A program made the position numbers and the translations under genes. Below are positions 21,388 through 22,340 of a DNA stretch of 22,340 bases, in pieces (the stretch's first letter is position 1; each line of letters opens with the position of its first letter). Source of the DNA: an uncultured Eubacteriales bacterium (lineage in GTDB: Bacteria > Bacillota > Clostridia > Oscillospirales > Ruminococcaceae); the NCBI GenBank assembly GCA_902493155.1, contig CABUOE010000014.1:1-22340 (forward strand), given 5' to 3'. The notes below the pieces were generated by a model, which was not told the origin of the DNA, did not search any database, and saw only the letters and a list, made by a program, of their open reading frames with translations.

Positions 21388-22340
21388 ATGGCAGTTAAAG
21401 TTGCAATCAATGACTTTGGCCGTATCGGCCGTTTGGCATTCCGTCAGATGTTTGGCGCAGAAGGTTATGAAATCGTTGCCATCAACGATTTGACCAGCCC
21501 CAAAATGCTCGCTCATTTGCTGAAATACGATTCTGCTCAGGGCAGATATGCTTTGGCAGACAAAGTTGTCGCTGGTGAAGATTCCATCACCGTTGACGGC
21601 AAAACGATCAAAATCTACGCAGAGAAAAACGCTGCTGATCTTCCTTGGGGTGAAATCGGCGTTGATGTTGTTTTGGAGTGCACCGGCTTCTACACCTCCA
21701 AAGACAAAGCACAGGCTCATATTGATGCAGGCGCGAAGAAAGTTGTTATTTCTGCTCCCGCAGGCAACGACCTTCCCACCGTTGTTTTCAGCGTAAATGA
21801 AAATACTCTGACCGCTGACGACAAGATTATTTCCGCTGCTTCCTGCACCACCAACTGCTTGGCTCCCATGGCTAAGGCTCTCAATGACTACGCTCCCATC
21901 CAGGCTGGTATCATGTCCACCATCCACGCTTTCACCGGCGATCAGATGGTTCTCGATGGCCCGCACCGCAAAGGCGATCTCCGTCGTGCTCGTGCTGCTG
22001 CAGTTAACATCGTTCCCAACTCCACTGGTGCTGCAAAAGCAATCGGCCTTGTTATTCCTGAACTGAACGGCAAACTCATCGGTTCTGCTCAGCGTGTTCC
22101 GGTTCCCACCGGTTCTACCACCATCCTCGTTGCTGTTGTCAAAGGTAAAGATATCACTGTTGATGGAATCAATGCTGCTATGAAGGCTGCTTCTTCCGCT
22201 TCCTTTGGTTACACTGAGGAGCCTTTGGTTTCTTCCGACATCATCGGTATCACCTATGGTTCTCTGTTCGACGCTACCCAGACCATGGTCGCTAAGATCG
22301 ACGACGACACCTATGAAGTACAGGTTGTTTCCTGGTACGA
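21388..22340 (+). CDS. gap: Glyceraldehyde-3-phosphate dehydrogenase, 3'-truncated by window edge
   Basis: The enzyme oxidises glyceraldehyde 3-phosphate to 1,3-bisphosphoglycerate in glycolysis with NAD. The frame is open from the ATG at 21388 to the window end, giving 317 codons of an expected 335-340. Motifs are FGRIGR at 10-15, AINDLT at 31-36 (D34, the NAD-preferring residue), SCTTNCLAP with catalytic C153, STIHAFTGDQ with H180, DGPHRKGDLRRARAAA, NIVPNSTGAAKA and VPVPTGSTT. The usual NGFGRIGR is NDFGRIGR here: D9 replaces the first Rossmann glycine. Codon use is strongly biased to GCT, GTT, TCC and CTC, unlike its neighbours, fitting very high expression. GGAGG (21373-21377) lies 10 bases before the ATG. 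Confidence 0.97.
   Translation, partial: MAVKVAINDFGRIGRLAFRQMFGAEGYEIVAINDLTSPKMLAHLLKYDSAQGRYALADKVVAGEDSITVDGKTIKIYAEKNAADLPWGEIGVDVVLECTGFYTSKDKAQAHIDAGAKKVVISAPAGNDLPTVVFSVNENTLTADDKIISAASCTTNCLAPMAKALNDYAPIQAGIMSTIHAFTGDQMVLDGPHRKGDLRRARAAAVNIVPNSTGAAKAIGLVIPELNGKLIGSAQRVPVPTGSTTILVAVVKGKDITVDGINAAMKAASSASFGYTEEPLVSSDIIGITYGSLFDATQTMVAKIDDDTYEVQVVSWY

Noticed and set aside
21289..21966. 225-codon minus-strand ORF opposite gap
   Set aside because: It covers the gap promoter and coding region. The GAPDH motifs fix the coding strand.
1..22340. tRNA, rRNA, CRISPR, insertion sequence, prophage or defence genes
   Set aside because: No cloverleaf, repeat-spacer array, transposase or integrase motif was found on either strand by reading.

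Overview
The window is a stretch of chromosome from a low-to-mid GC Gram-positive bacterium, most likely class Clostridia and probably an Oscillospiraceae/Ruminococcaceae-type organism. The evidence is the gene order mutL-miaA-hfq, the division block yggS(ylmE)-sepF-ylmH-divIVA, lspA-rluD, a transketolase split into two genes, greA-lysS, a clostridial-type IlvD, and Firmicutes-style strong ribosome binding sites with TTG and GTG starts. All 18 confidently called genes lie on the + strand. No rRNA, tRNA, CRISPR array, insertion sequence or phage gene was seen. This is mainly housekeeping chromosome, not an accessory island.

Region 1 (1-4411): the 3' part of mutL (mismatch repair), miaA (tRNA i6A37), hfq (RNA chaperone) and an HlyD-like single-span envelope protein that begins on the codon after the hfq stop. 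Region 2 (4392-9701): yggS, sepF, ylmH and divIVA, then a palindromic hairpin and a possible promoter, then lspA overlapping a fused gene of RluD-type pseudouridine synthase plus Cof-type HAD phosphatase. The order resembles the Bacillus ylmE-divIVA/lspA-rluD region, but ylmG and ileS are missing.

Region 3 (9749-11546): the two halves of transketolase. Region 4 (11547-13997): a 353-base gap with a consensus sigma-A promoter (TTGACA-17 bp-TATAAT) and a roughly 210-base leader with two strong hairpins, then greA, a terminator-like hairpin and lysS. Region 5 (14098-16621): a one-span membrane protein of unknown function, then a lone ilvD closed by a strong, bidirectional-looking terminator. Region 6 (16622-17047): a 426-base AT-rich gap with one doubtful minus-strand ORF.

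Region 7 (17048-21228): a translationally coupled heterodimeric ABC exporter pair, one subunit with degenerate catalytic residues and a large external insert, ended by a strong terminator. Region 8 (21229-22340): a regulated-looking promoter region and gap (GAPDH), truncated by the window end. Its codon use is strongly biased, as expected of a highly expressed gene.

The points most worth following up are the RluD-HAD fusion, the structured greA leader, the asymmetric ABC exporter with its 180-residue external insert, and Asp in place of the first Rossmann glycine of GAPDH. I found no clearly new multi-gene system.
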